NCBI RefSeq assembly: GCF_001665785.1
Contig: NZ_LZSO01000008.1
Location: 372,001-436,000 of the forward strand
Reading direction: 5' to 3'
Length of the DNA stretch: 64,000 nt
Origin: Mycolicibacterium peregrinum
GTDB lineage: Bacteria; Actinomycetota; Actinomycetes; Mycobacteriales; Mycobacteriaceae
The notes under the pieces are model-generated. The model was given only the letters and a program-made list of their open reading frames with translations. It was not told the DNA's origin and ran no database searches. The translations under genes were made by a program, and so were the position numbers. This document shows positions 17,311 to 25,157 of the stretch, piece after piece; position 1 is the stretch's first letter, and each line of letters begins with the position of its first letter.

Positions 17311-17979
17311 GTGTCCATACCCGATTTCGCTGCACGCCCACAGCTGGCCGAGGATGTGGCCCGGCTGATTCGACGGCGGATCTTCGACGGCACGTATCCG
17401 GCGGGGAACTACATCCGGCTCGAACAGCTCGCAGCCGAGCTGGGGATCAGCGTGACGCCGGTGCGCGAGGCGTTGTTCGGCCTGCGCACCGAGGGCCTGC
17501 TGAAGCAGCAGCCCCGGCGTGGGTTCCTGGTGCTGCCGGTCACCCGTCGGGACATCGACGACGTGGCCGGAGTGCAGGCCCACATCGGCGGGCAGTTGGC
17601 CTCACGCGCCGCAGGCCAGATCACCGACGGTCAACTCGACGAGCTCGACCAGATCCAGCGGGAGCTGGAGGATGCGTACACGCACAACGATCATGAGGCG
17701 GCGGTCCGGCTCAATCACGCGTTCCACCGCGGCGTCAACCGGGCAGCGGAGTCACCCAAGCTGGCGCAGCTGATGTCCCAGATCACCCGGTATGCACTGG
17801 AATCGGTCTATCCGACGGTCGAGGGCTGGCCCGAGCAGTCCACTCATGACCACCGCCGGATCCTGGCCGCGCTCAAGGCGCGCGACGGGGATGCGGCTCG
17901 CGACGCGATGGCCGAGCACCTGTGCGCGGCTTCCAAACCGTTGAGCGACCACCTCGACCGGCTGGGCGTGCTGGAGTAG
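17311..17979 (+). CDS. GntR-family transcriptional regulator (FCD/FadR subfamily)
   Basis: This 222-aa regulator has an N-terminal winged helix (about 10-75; IRRRIFDGTYPAG, LAAELGISVTPVREAL, GLLKQQPRRGFLV) and an all-helical FCD ligand domain with the metal/ligand-binding pattern D/N..H...H. Members sense acyl-CoAs or organic acids. It is the fourth gene of the plus operon, which points to local feedback control, probably through the palindrome at 14101-14119 (inference). A perfect 21-bp-arm palindrome follows its stop. Confidence 0.9.
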   Translation: MSIPDFAARPQLAEDVARLIRRRIFDGTYPAGNYIRLEQLAAELGISVTPVREALFGLRTEGLLKQQPRRGFLVLPVTRRDIDDVAGVQAHIGGQLASRAAGQITDGQLDELDQIQRELEDAYTHNDHEAAVRLNHAFHRGVNRAAESPKLAQLMSQITRYALESVYPTVEGWPEQSTHDHRRILAALKARDGDAARDAMAEHLCAASKPLSDHLDRLGVLE

Positions 17980-17992
17980 CAATTTTGACCCG

Positions 17993-18050
17993 CGAGCAGA
18001 CGCGTATGTACCCGATTTCAGCCCGAAATGGGTACATACGCGTCTGCTCG
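17993..18050. repeat. Palindromic element family A, copy 1
   Basis: A perfect 21-bp inverted repeat lies at 17993-18013 and 18030-18050. The arm starts CGAGCAGACGCGTATG and ends GTACCC. The 16-nt loop itself contains ATTTC/GAAAT. The arm sequence recurs at 52284 and 57851. It lies between the GntR stop and the CoA-transferase start and could end transcription in either direction. Confidence 0.85.
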
Positions 18051-18070
18051 CCGACGGAAGGTGAGCGAGG

Positions 18071-19258
18071 ATGGCAGGGGTTCTCGACGGGATACGGGTG
18101 CTCGACTACGGCCGCTTCATCGCCGCACCGTGGTGCAGCGCGATCCTGGCCGACATGGGCGCGGACGTGCTACGGGTGGAGAAACGTGAAGGCGGGGAAG
18201 ACCGTTGGGTACAGGCCGTCACCGAGGGCGGCGAGGGTGGCACCTTCCTGCAGTGCAACCGCAACAAACGCTCACTGACACTGGACTCCACCACGCCCGA
18301 GGGCGCCGAGATCACCCGACGTCTGGTGGCGCAGTCCGATATCGTGATCGCCAACATGCCGGCGGCCGGGATGCGGACCAGCGGACTGGATTACGAGACG
18401 CTGAAAGCGGTCAAACCCGACATCATCCTGGCCAGCGCCACCGCCTACGGGGAGGGCGGCCCGTACAGCGACAAGATCGGTTTCGACGGGGCCGGGCAGG
18501 TGATGTCGGGCGCGGTATACCGGCAGGGCCTGCCGGACCTGCCGATCCGAACGGTGGTGCCCTACGCGGATTTCGGGACCGCGCTCACCTTGGTGATCGG
18601 CGTCATGATGGCCCTGTATCACCGCGACAAGACGGGGGAGGGACAGCACGTCGAGGGCGCCCTGCTACCGACCGCACTGATGCTGTCGAACGCGTTTCTG
18701 ATCGAGCGCGAACTGCTGCAGGTCGACAAGCCCAGGATGGGCAACAAGGGTGCGTCGGTCGCGCCGTGCGACCTGTATCGCACCGCTGATGATCAATGGG
18801 TCCTGCTGCAGGTCGCCGGACAGCCCATGTTCAAACGCTGGTGCCGACTCGTGGGTCGCGAGGAACTGTTCGACGATCCACGTTTCGCCAACGACGACAT
18901 CCGCTGGACCAACGGGGACGTCCTCAACGACATCATGGCCGACTGGTGCGCCGACAAGACCAAGGCGCAGGTGCTTGAGCTGTTGGAGAAGGCGAAAATG
19001 CCCGCAGCCCCGTTGCATTCCACCCAGGATGTCCTCGACGATCCGCACGTGCAGGCCATGGGCTACCTCCACCGGATGCCGTTCCCCGGGGCGTCACGGG
19101 ATGTGCCGATCATCGAAACACCGTTCCGGATGTCGGCGACGCCGGGCACCATTCGCCGGCGCGCTCCGCTGCTGGGTGAGCACACCGACGAGGTACTGGG
19201 CGAGATCGGTTACGACGCAACACACATCGCAGAGCTCCGGGCGAACGCGATCGTCTAG
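18071..19258 (+). CDS. CaiB/BaiF (family III) CoA-transferase
   Basis: This 395-aa enzyme moves CoA between acyl-CoA and a free acid. Visible family elements are LDYGRFIAAPWCSAILADMGADVLRVEK at the N-terminus, NRNKRSLTLD, and the segment YADFGTALTL, whose Asp is the expected acyl-accepting carboxylate. GHT-like Gly residues precede RRAPLLGEHTDEVL at the C-terminus. It has an ATG at 18071 with GAAGG upstream. The palindrome before it may separate it from the upstream operon. It ends tail-to-tail with the SnoaL-like gene, their stops sharing CTAG. Confidence 0.92.
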   Translation: MAGVLDGIRVLDYGRFIAAPWCSAILADMGADVLRVEKREGGEDRWVQAVTEGGEGGTFLQCNRNKRSLTLDSTTPEGAEITRRLVAQSDIVIANMPAAGMRTSGLDYETLKAVKPDIILASATAYGEGGPYSDKIGFDGAGQVMSGAVYRQGLPDLPIRTVVPYADFGTALTLVIGVMMALYHRDKTGEGQHVEGALLPTALMLSNAFLIERELLQVDKPRMGNKGASVAPCDLYRTADDQWVLLQVAGQPMFKRWCRLVGREELFDDPRFANDDIRWTNGDVLNDIMADWCADKTKAQVLELLEKAKMPAAPLHSTQDVLDDPHVQAMGYLHRMPFPGASRDVPIIETPFRMSATPGTIRRRAPLLGEHTDEVLGEIGYDATHIAELRANAIV

Positions 19259-19725
19259 CGCAGCAGTTCGCGCGCCTCGGCGCTTCCGTTCAGTGCCCGT
19301 GTGGTGCGGCGCACGATCTGCCACCGGCCGTCGATGCGACGCAGCATGAAATGGTTCGCACCGGCGCGTGCGACGATCCACTTTCCGTCGCGGTGCACCA
19401 CGAGCAGTGATTCGCACACCGCAGTCGCGGCATCGACGTCGACGGTGACCCGAGCCGGACCGAGAAAGTGACAGGCGCCTCGGGATATGAGCGCTTGATG
19501 CGCATCTGAGTTCACCATGGCAGCCACGTCGGCGCGGCTGCGCATCTGCCAGCCTTCGATGTCGTAGCTGCCGTCCTCGCTCCATAACGCCGCGACGTCA
19601 TCGGCGGTACCGGCGTCGACGAGTGGACCGTAGGAGGCGATCAGTTGCGTCACCTCGACCTGGTCGGTCAGCGCCTGCAGTCGCCGCTCCAGGTCGTGCA
19701 GCCGGGATTCGAACGGGTCAGTCAT
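19255..19725 (-). CDS. SnoaL-like/NTF2-fold protein
   Basis: This 156-aa protein begins with a coiled N-terminal helix (RLHDLERRLQALTDQVEV), then the SnoaL-like pattern LIASYGPLVDAGTADDVAALWSEDGSYDIEG and the closing HFMLRRIDGRWQIVRRT. Such cone-shaped domains include steroid isomerases, polyketide cyclases and hydratases. The exact reaction cannot be assigned. Its ATG overlaps the LLM oxidoreductase stop by four bases, so it is third in the operon SDR-LLM-SnoaL. Confidence 0.85.
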   Translation of the reverse strand: MTDPFESRLHDLERRLQALTDQVEVTQLIASYGPLVDAGTADDVAALWSEDGSYDIEGWQMRSRADVAAMVNSDAHQALISRGACHFLGPARVTVDVDAATAVCESLLVVHRDGKWIVARAGANHFMLRRIDGRWQIVRRTTRALNGSAEARELLR

Positions 19726-20549
19726 AGTTCGGTGCCGATGGTGTGTAGGGCTTCGAGCTGATCGCAGAAATGCTCGGCGCTGCGGGCCCGCAGTGTGCAG
19801 TTGGCGATCGTGGCGCCGACGTCACGCAATCGGTTCAGCCGAGCGCGGGTGGTGCTCGGATCGCCTTGCGGGTCCAGTGGCACCCCCGGGGACAGCACGA
19901 CATCGAAATCTGCCGGCGGCCGCCGTTGCGCGAGGAACTCGGCGATCGCATCCGGCGGCAATCCGAAAGGCATCCAACCGTTGCCCAACTCGACGGCTCG
20001 ACGCAGCGAGCGCTTGGTGCGACCGCCCACCCAGACCGTGAGATCGGTCGTGGTGGCATGCGGTTCGATGGCGAACCCGTCGACCACCGGCTGTCCCCAT
20101 GCGGCGCGCAGTTTGGCGATGTCGCGGTCGGCCGCGGCCCCACGATCTTCCCATCGGGCGCCGAGCAGCTCGAACTCCTCGGCGAGCGATCCGACCCCGA
20201 CGCCGAGGACGACTCGTCCGTTACTGAGCCGGTCGAGAGTCCCGTAGCTCTTGGCTAGCGCGACCGGGTGGTGGTAGGGAAGCACCACAACGGCGGTGAC
20301 CAGCCGGATCCGTCGGGTCCTGGCGGCCAGGAAGGACAGCGTGGCCAGCGGGTCCCAGTACACCGTCCCGCGCACTCCCGCGGCTGAGGCGGGGATGCCG
20401 GTGTGCTCTGCACAGGTGATGTGGTGAAACCCGAGGGCCTCTGCTTTCTCGGCGATCAATGACAGCTCGTCGGGGCCGGCGGTGGTTTCCCACGGGGAGA
20501 ACTCACCGGGGTGTTGCATCACGACTGGGGTGGAGAGTCCGAGCTTCAC
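19722..20549 (-). CDS. LLM-class (luciferase-like, probably F420-dependent) oxidoreductase
   Basis: This 275-aa TIM-barrel protein has the luciferase-like segments ITCAEHTGIPAS, LVTAVVVLPYHHPVALAKSYGTLDRLSNGRVVLGVGVGS, and WVGGRTKRSLRRAVELGNGWMP. In mycobacteria this subfamily normally uses F420 rather than FMN. The substrate is unknown. It overlaps both neighbours by four bases and so is coupled to the SDR upstream and the SnoaL-like protein downstream. Confidence 0.9.
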   Translation of the reverse strand: MKLGLSTPVVMQHPGEFSPWETTAGPDELSLIAEKAEALGFHHITCAEHTGIPASAAGVRGTVYWDPLATLSFLAARTRRIRLVTAVVVLPYHHPVALAKSYGTLDRLSNGRVVLGVGVGSLAEEFELLGARWEDRGAAADRDIAKLRAAWGQPVVDGFAIEPHATTTDLTVWVGGRTKRSLRRAVELGNGWMPFGLPPDAIAEFLAQRRPPADFDVVLSPGVPLDPQGDPSTTRARLNRLRDVGATIANCTLRARSAEHFCDQLEALHTIGTEL

Positions 20550-21385
20550 TGTGCGGACTCCTCTGTCGATCCCATCAGTCTGCGCATCATCTTGTCGGTA
20601 CGCAGGATGGTGGCGGCACGGTCCGGATCATTGTGGACAAGAGCGACTTTCGCGTGTTGCGACACGACGTGCACGGGGCCATGACCGAGCGCGGCGAGAC
20701 CTTCGGCGGCGACGTCGTCAGGCTCGGACACCACCATGCCTGGGATGTCGAAGTTGAGCCCGACCCGGTCCATCGCCGGGGTGCGGGTGACCCCCAGGAC
20801 GAGCTCGAGCACGTCGACGTCGTCGTCCCGTAATTCCAGCCACAGGCTTTCGGCGAAGATCCTGCCGAAGGCTTTGACCCCGCCGTACACCGTGTGCCGG
20901 TTCGAGCCGAGGTATCCGGCCATCGATCCGACGAGCAGGATGCCGCCGCGGCGACGGCTGCGCATCGCCGCCCCGAAATGATGGACCAGGGCCAGCGGGG
21001 TGGTGATGTTCAAGTCGATGACCCGCTGAAACGCGGCGAGGTCACCGTCGAGAAACCGTGCGCTGTGGGTGTTCGCGCCGGCATTGTGGACCAGCAGACC
21101 CACCTCGACGTCTTCAACCGCTTCCGCCACGGTGTCAGCCGAGGACGGCTCCGCCAGATCAGTACTCAGGGTGCGGACCTCGACCCCCTGGGCACGGCAG
21201 AGTTCGGCGCACTCTTCCAGCGGCCCGGACTTGCGGGCGACCAGCAGCAGATTCACTCCTGCCGTGGCGAGCCGGAGTGCGAAGGACCTACCGACCCCTT
21301 CCGAGCCGCCGGTGATGACGGCCCACGGGCCGTACTTCTGAGCATCGAACGCCGTCGCGTCGAGTTGGGAGCCTTCTGCGATCAC
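20546..21385 (-). CDS. SDR family NAD(P)-dependent oxidoreductase
   Basis: This 279-aa SDR has ITGGSEGVGRSFA, HNAGANTHS in place of NNAG, the catalytic Ser in LVGSMAGYLG, and the YGGVK active-site pair. The C-terminal tail is longer than in classical SDRs. The GTG start at 21385 faces the divergent TetR gene across 69 bp containing two palindromes, so the operon SDR-LLM-SnoaL is probably that TetR's target. Confidence 0.88.
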   Translation of the reverse strand: MIAEGSQLDATAFDAQKYGPWAVITGGSEGVGRSFALRLATAGVNLLLVARKSGPLEECAELCRAQGVEVRTLSTDLAEPSSADTVAEAVEDVEVGLLVHNAGANTHSARFLDGDLAAFQRVIDLNITTPLALVHHFGAAMRSRRRGGILLVGSMAGYLGSNRHTVYGGVKAFGRIFAESLWLELRDDDVDVLELVLGVTRTPAMDRVGLNFDIPGMVVSEPDDVAAEGLAALGHGPVHVVSQHAKVALVHNDPDRAATILRTDKMMRRLMGSTEESAQ

Positions 21386-21399
21386 CAGTCTGTTGTAGC

Positions 21400-21433
21400 A
21401 TCAGTGCGTACTGATTTCTAGAAGCAATTCTAG
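21400..21433. promoter_or_regulatory. Twin 16-bp operator palindromes between SDR operon and tetR
   Basis: ATCAGT-gcgt-ACTGAT (21400-21415) and CTAGAA-gcaa-TTCTAG (21418-21433) are both perfect 6-bp inverted repeats with a 4-bp centre, only two bases apart. They sit in the middle of the divergent promoter region and are the likely binding sites of the adjacent TetR protein. Confidence 0.65.
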
Positions 21434-21454
21434 TTTTGCGAGGAGTTCGTCCGG

Positions 21455-22054
21455 ATGGCGCGCATCGGAACACCCCGGAAACCCGGGCAGGCGTCGACGC
21501 CCCGCCAGCAGGCCCGCAACGCTGCGATTCTCGGGGCGGCGGCCCGGTTGGGCGCGTTGCACGGACTCGAGCGAGTGCAGATGTCCGACATCGCCGCCGA
21601 GGCCGGCGTCGCTCTCGGCACGCTCTATCGCTATTACCCGACCAAGCATCACCTCTACGCCGCTTCGCTCAACTCGTCCATTCGGTCGATGCCGGAATCC
21701 GATGACATTCCGGACGATCCGGTGGCGGCGGTATGCGACTTCCTGGGGGATGCCGCCGAGCGGTTGCTGACGCAACCGGCGCTGGCCAGGGCAATGCTGG
21801 TCTCCATCAACGCCATTCGGTCCTCTGCCGATGCGCCTGCCGACCTGTCCATGCGGGAACGGATCCTGGCTGTGGCAGGGATTGCCGAACCCACTGCCGA
21901 GGATCATCGACTGACCCGGATGGTCGAGCAGTGCATGTACGGCATCCTGACCTGGGCCACCGCAGGGCAACTCGACACGGACAGCGCGGTCGCCGACGTG
22001 CGGTATGCGTGCCGACTGCTGCTGGCCCCGTGGAATCAGCGGCGACGACGTTAG
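21455..22054 (+). CDS. TetR-family transcriptional regulator
   Basis: This 199-aa repressor has an N-terminal HTH (ILGAAARLGALHGLERVQMSDIAAEAGVALGTLYRYYPTKHHLYAASL, about 25-75). The C-terminal half resembles the KstR-type ligand domain with VEQCMYGILTWATAGQLD, a feature of several mycobacterial lipid-metabolism repressors. GAGGAG lies eight bases before ATG 21455. It probably represses the divergent SDR-LLM-SnoaL operon and itself. Confidence 0.9.
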   Translation: MARIGTPRKPGQASTPRQQARNAAILGAAARLGALHGLERVQMSDIAAEAGVALGTLYRYYPTKHHLYAASLNSSIRSMPESDDIPDDPVAAVCDFLGDAAERLLTQPALARAMLVSINAIRSSADAPADLSMRERILAVAGIAEPTAEDHRLTRMVEQCMYGILTWATAGQLDTDSAVADVRYACRLLLAPWNQRRRR

Positions 22055-22248
22055 TCCGGCGTCGCGATTTCGGTTCGTGCCCGGATTTTCGCGAAACTCA
22101 CCGTGGCGGTGACGGCCAGGCCATCATCTGGCATTGCGCGGATCTCGACCTGCACCACGATGGACCGTTTGCCGTCGTGAACAATTCGTGCCACCGCCCT
22201 GGCGGCACCGTCGGTGACCGGCCGTAGGTAGCGGTCATCGTCAAATAC
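22051..22248 (-). pseudogene. Remnant of a PaaI-type hot-dog thioesterase (C-terminal half only)
   Basis: The minus frame ending with TAA at 22051 encodes about 65 residues that look like the C-terminal half of a PaaI/YbgC-like acyl-CoA thioesterase: RYLRPVTDGAARAVARIVHDGK, SIVVQVEIRA and GLAVTATVSFAKI. The frame opens directly after a TGA at 22255-22257 and has no ATG, GTG or TTG ahead of the conserved part, so the N-terminal half with the catalytic Asn/Asp is missing. It lies right after the stop of the acyl-CoA synthetase at 22241, suggesting a deletion in a former FadD-thioesterase operon. Confidence 0.7.
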
Positions 22249-23719
22249 CTTCCCTCAACATCGCGCGTAGTGCGGAATTGTCGACCTTCCCCGTGGCTCC
22301 GTGCGGCACTGCATCTTCGTCGGCCAGCAGCAGCCACCGCGTGGGCACCTTGAACGGGCTCAGTACGTCGCGTGCGGCGGTGCGCAGCGAATTCGCTGCG
22401 AGGCCGTCGCCGACGAGTACTGCCCCGACCCGGTTGGTCTGGCCATCGGGAACATTCACGACATGGGCGGCGCGGACTCCTGGAAGAGACCGAAGCGCTC
22501 GCTGGACTTCGCCGGGGTAGACCGTGGCGCCACTGACTTTGAACATGTCATCGCAGCGGCCGCGGTAGAACAGGAAACCGTCGCGATCGAGGTAGCCCAG
22601 ATCGCCGGTGGGGTAGTAGCCGTCCGGGGTGAAGACTTCCTCGCGACTGTGTCGGCAGATTCCACGCATGACGTGCCGCCCGCGGATGTGGATCTCGCCG
22701 GTGACGCCCGTGGGCTGAGTTGTGCCGGTGACGGTGTCGACGATGCGAATGTCCATTCCCGGGAACGGTTTACCACAGCTGCCCCACGCGGAACGGGGCA
22801 TGTCAGCATCCGCCGGATAGCCGCAGTAGGGCCCGAACGATTCGGTCATCCCGAACAGCGACGCCCGCGCGCCGGGCTCAGCACGCAGATGCACCGGGAG
22901 CAGGGCCTCCAGGCTTCCCGGTCTTAGCATCGGGAGGTCGGCGCTAGCGGGATGACGAGCGAGCGATTCGGCCTGCTCGGGCCATCCGCGGAACAACGTA
23001 ACCTGTTCACGCTGAAGGAGTTCCAGGGTGGATTCGGGGTCGGGAACTGGCTCGGTCACCAGGGTGGCGCCGGCCACCAGCGCCGAAAGGATACCGGCGC
23101 CGAAGCCACCGACCCAGAAGAGCGGCATCGGCAGGTAGAGGCGGGTCTCGGCGGTGATGCATCGGGCACCGAGCCCGGAACGCACCGCGGCCAAGGCGTT
23201 TGCATGCGAGTGGACGACGCCTTTCGGTGCGCCGCTGCTGCCCGAGGTGAACATGATGACCAGTGGGTCGCTGGGCCGTACGGGTGGTAACGGTACGGTG
23301 CCGGTGAGAGCGAGGACGTCCGCCGGGGTCCAGGTCTTGCGCAGCGACGGCACCGGACCGTGCGGGTAACGGCGGCCGCGGAACTGTTCGACGGCGATCA
23401 GGTACTGCACGGAGGCGGTCCGCAACTGGGCGGTGAGTTCCCGGCCGGTCAGCAGCGTGCTCAGGGGGACGAGGATTGCCCCGATTCTGGTGATCGCCAG
23501 GGCAATCCGCACCCAGTCGGTGCAGTTGGGCATGATCAGACCGACCCGGGTTCCCTTGTCGACCCCGGCCAGCATCAACCCGGCCGCCAACTCTCGGGTA
23601 CTGGCGTCGAGTTCGGCGTAGCTGATGCGGGTGTCCGGATCGATCACCATGGGTTTGGTGGACAGCGCATGGTGACGCAGCAGCGCATCGACGGTGTCCG
23701 GCAGCAGCGAGTCAGGCAT
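22241..23719 (-). CDS. Acyl-CoA synthetase (FadD-type)
   Basis: This 492-aa ANL enzyme has MFTSGSSGAPKGVVHSH (A3), LFGMTESFG (A5), YYPTGDLGYLDRDGFLFYRGRCDDMFKVSG (A7-A8) and the catalytic lysine in GATGKVDNSAL. It is clearly related to the next gene upstream (23712), sharing GMTES and FWVGGF/FWIGGF segments, so the pair looks like an old tandem duplication. It overlaps that gene by eight bases and is the last intact gene of the minus operon starting near 28984. Confidence 0.92.
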   Translation of the reverse strand: MPDSLLPDTVDALLRHHALSTKPMVIDPDTRISYAELDASTRELAAGLMLAGVDKGTRVGLIMPNCTDWVRIALAITRIGAILVPLSTLLTGRELTAQLRTASVQYLIAVEQFRGRRYPHGPVPSLRKTWTPADVLALTGTVPLPPVRPSDPLVIMFTSGSSGAPKGVVHSHANALAAVRSGLGARCITAETRLYLPMPLFWVGGFGAGILSALVAGATLVTEPVPDPESTLELLQREQVTLFRGWPEQAESLARHPASADLPMLRPGSLEALLPVHLRAEPGARASLFGMTESFGPYCGYPADADMPRSAWGSCGKPFPGMDIRIVDTVTGTTQPTGVTGEIHIRGRHVMRGICRHSREEVFTPDGYYPTGDLGYLDRDGFLFYRGRCDDMFKVSGATVYPGEVQRALRSLPGVRAAHVVNVPDGQTNRVGAVLVGDGLAANSLRTAARDVLSPFKVPTRWLLLADEDAVPHGATGKVDNSALRAMLREGI

Positions 23720-25157
23720 CGAACAGCCTCACCAAGGCCGGCATGTCGACCTTGCCACTGGACAGCGTGGGCAGCTCGGCGGGCGGGCAGACCGCGAATT
23801 CCCGCGGGATCTTGTATGCCGACAACATGTCGCGCAGCGCCTGACGTATCGCGTCGAAGTCAACCGGGGTGTCGGTGACGATCACGGCGGCTACGGTCTG
23901 ACCGCGCACGGTGTCGGGAAGGCCGAGCACATGCGCGGTGAATCCCAATGTCGCGAGGGCTTTTTCCACCTCTCCAGGTGTCACATTGGCACCCGCCGTC
24001 TTGATCATCGAGCCTGCGCGACCGAGGAAGTGGAAGTATCCGTCCCGGTCCACGCGCACCAGGTCTCCGGTGTGGAACCAGCCGTCGGCGTCGAAACAGT
24101 CCTCTCTGCTGCGTCCGTAGTAGCCCTGCATCATGTGCGGGCCGCGGATACACAGTTCGCCCGTCTCGAGGAGCATGGTCTCGAACCCGGGCGCCGGCCT
24201 GCCGTAGCTGCCGCGTCGGCGCTCGGGTTGATCGGTCTCGTCGCCGTCGAGCAGTACGACGCTGCCGGACTCCGTCATCCCGAGCATGTTGTGGCGTAGC
24301 TCGGGATCCCGCGGACGGACATCCGGCGCCATGATCGGGTAGAGGTTGCCGCGACGGGCCGTGAAGCGCCGGCCGGGGTAAGTCGGGTGGTGCGTGAGAT
24401 GTGCGATCCCGGCGACGAAACCATTGGTGACAGTGGGTCTCTCGGCCTCGATGAGGTCGAGGGTGAGCGCCGGGTCGGTGGCGTTCGAACAGATGAGGGT
24501 GGCACCGGCGGACATGGTGGCCAGCAGGCCGAACGCGAAACCTCCGATCCAGAAGAACGGTGAATTGCAGAAGAGCCGATCAGAGCTCGTCAGCCCGCGG
24601 ATCGTGTTGAGGTTGCGTTGATGGCCGATCAGCGATGCGTGAGTATGCACGGCCCCTTTCGGCGGGCCGGTCGAGCCTGAGGTGTAGACGATGGCCAGCG
24701 GGTCGCAGCGGTCGACGTCGTCTTCGAACTCGGCCAGTGCCGGAACGTCGGCGTGGGGCAACTCGAACACCACGTGTCGCAGGCACGGGCCGTCGATACC
24801 GGAAAGCCGTTGGGCATAGTCATGATTGCGGTAGGAGCGTGCCGACAGCAGAATCGCGGTATCGCTGTCGCGCAGCTGGGTCTTTAGCTCGGCTGCGGTG
24901 AGAAACGTGGAGTAGGGCACCACGACGGCACCGATTCGCGCCGCGGCCAGCATGGCCACCACGAAGTCGGCGCCGTTGGGATAGAGCAGCCCGACATGTG
25001 TGCCCTTGCCGGCCCCCAGCTGGATCAGGCCACGAGCCACCGAGGCCGAACGGCTCTCGGCGGCTGCGTAGCTGATCCGGCTGTCGTCGCAGATCAGCAG
25101 GGGATGATCACCCCGGTCGCGCAGTCCGGCGAGCAGCGCGGCCAGCGTGTCAGCCAT
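23712..25157 (-). CDS. Acyl-CoA synthetase (FadD-type)
   Basis: This 481-aa ANL enzyme has VYTSGSTGPPKGAVHTHAS (A3), NMLGMTESGS (A5), WFHTGDLVRVDRDGYFHFLGRAGSMIKTAGANV (A7-A8) and the C-terminal lysine in LSSGKVDMPAL. The start chosen is MADTLAALL (ATG 25157), which overlaps the upstream synthetase stop by eight bases. The longer open frame (from 25340) is Pro/Arg-rich and not family-like. The substrate is probably an acid from the same pathway as the adjacent crotonases. Confidence 0.92.
   Translation of the reverse strand: MADTLAALLAGLRDRGDHPLLICDDSRISYAAAESRSASVARGLIQLGAGKGTHVGLLYPNGADFVVAMLAAARIGAVVVPYSTFLTAAELKTQLRDSDTAILLSARSYRNHDYAQRLSGIDGPCLRHVVFELPHADVPALAEFEDDVDRCDPLAIVYTSGSTGPPKGAVHTHASLIGHQRNLNTIRGLTSSDRLFCNSPFFWIGGFAFGLLATMSAGATLICSNATDPALTLDLIEAERPTVTNGFVAGIAHLTHHPTYPGRRFTARRGNLYPIMAPDVRPRDPELRHNMLGMTESGSVVLLDGDETDQPERRRGSYGRPAPGFETMLLETGELCIRGPHMMQGYYGRSREDCFDADGWFHTGDLVRVDRDGYFHFLGRAGSMIKTAGANVTPGEVEKALATLGFTAHVLGLPDTVRGQTVAAVIVTDTPVDFDAIRQALRDMLSAYKIPREFAVCPPAELPTLSSGKVDMPALVRLFDA

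Noticed and set aside
16045..17583. Minus-strand open frame of 512 codons over the acyl-CoA dehydrogenase and GntR genes
   Set aside because: Shadow frame: it crosses two real genes and shows His/Arg/Gly-rich composition without any family motif.
22098..22337. Minus-strand open frame of 79 codons overlapping the thioesterase remnant
   Set aside because: It is in a different frame and has random composition; the recognisable hot-dog sequence is in the frame ending at 22051.
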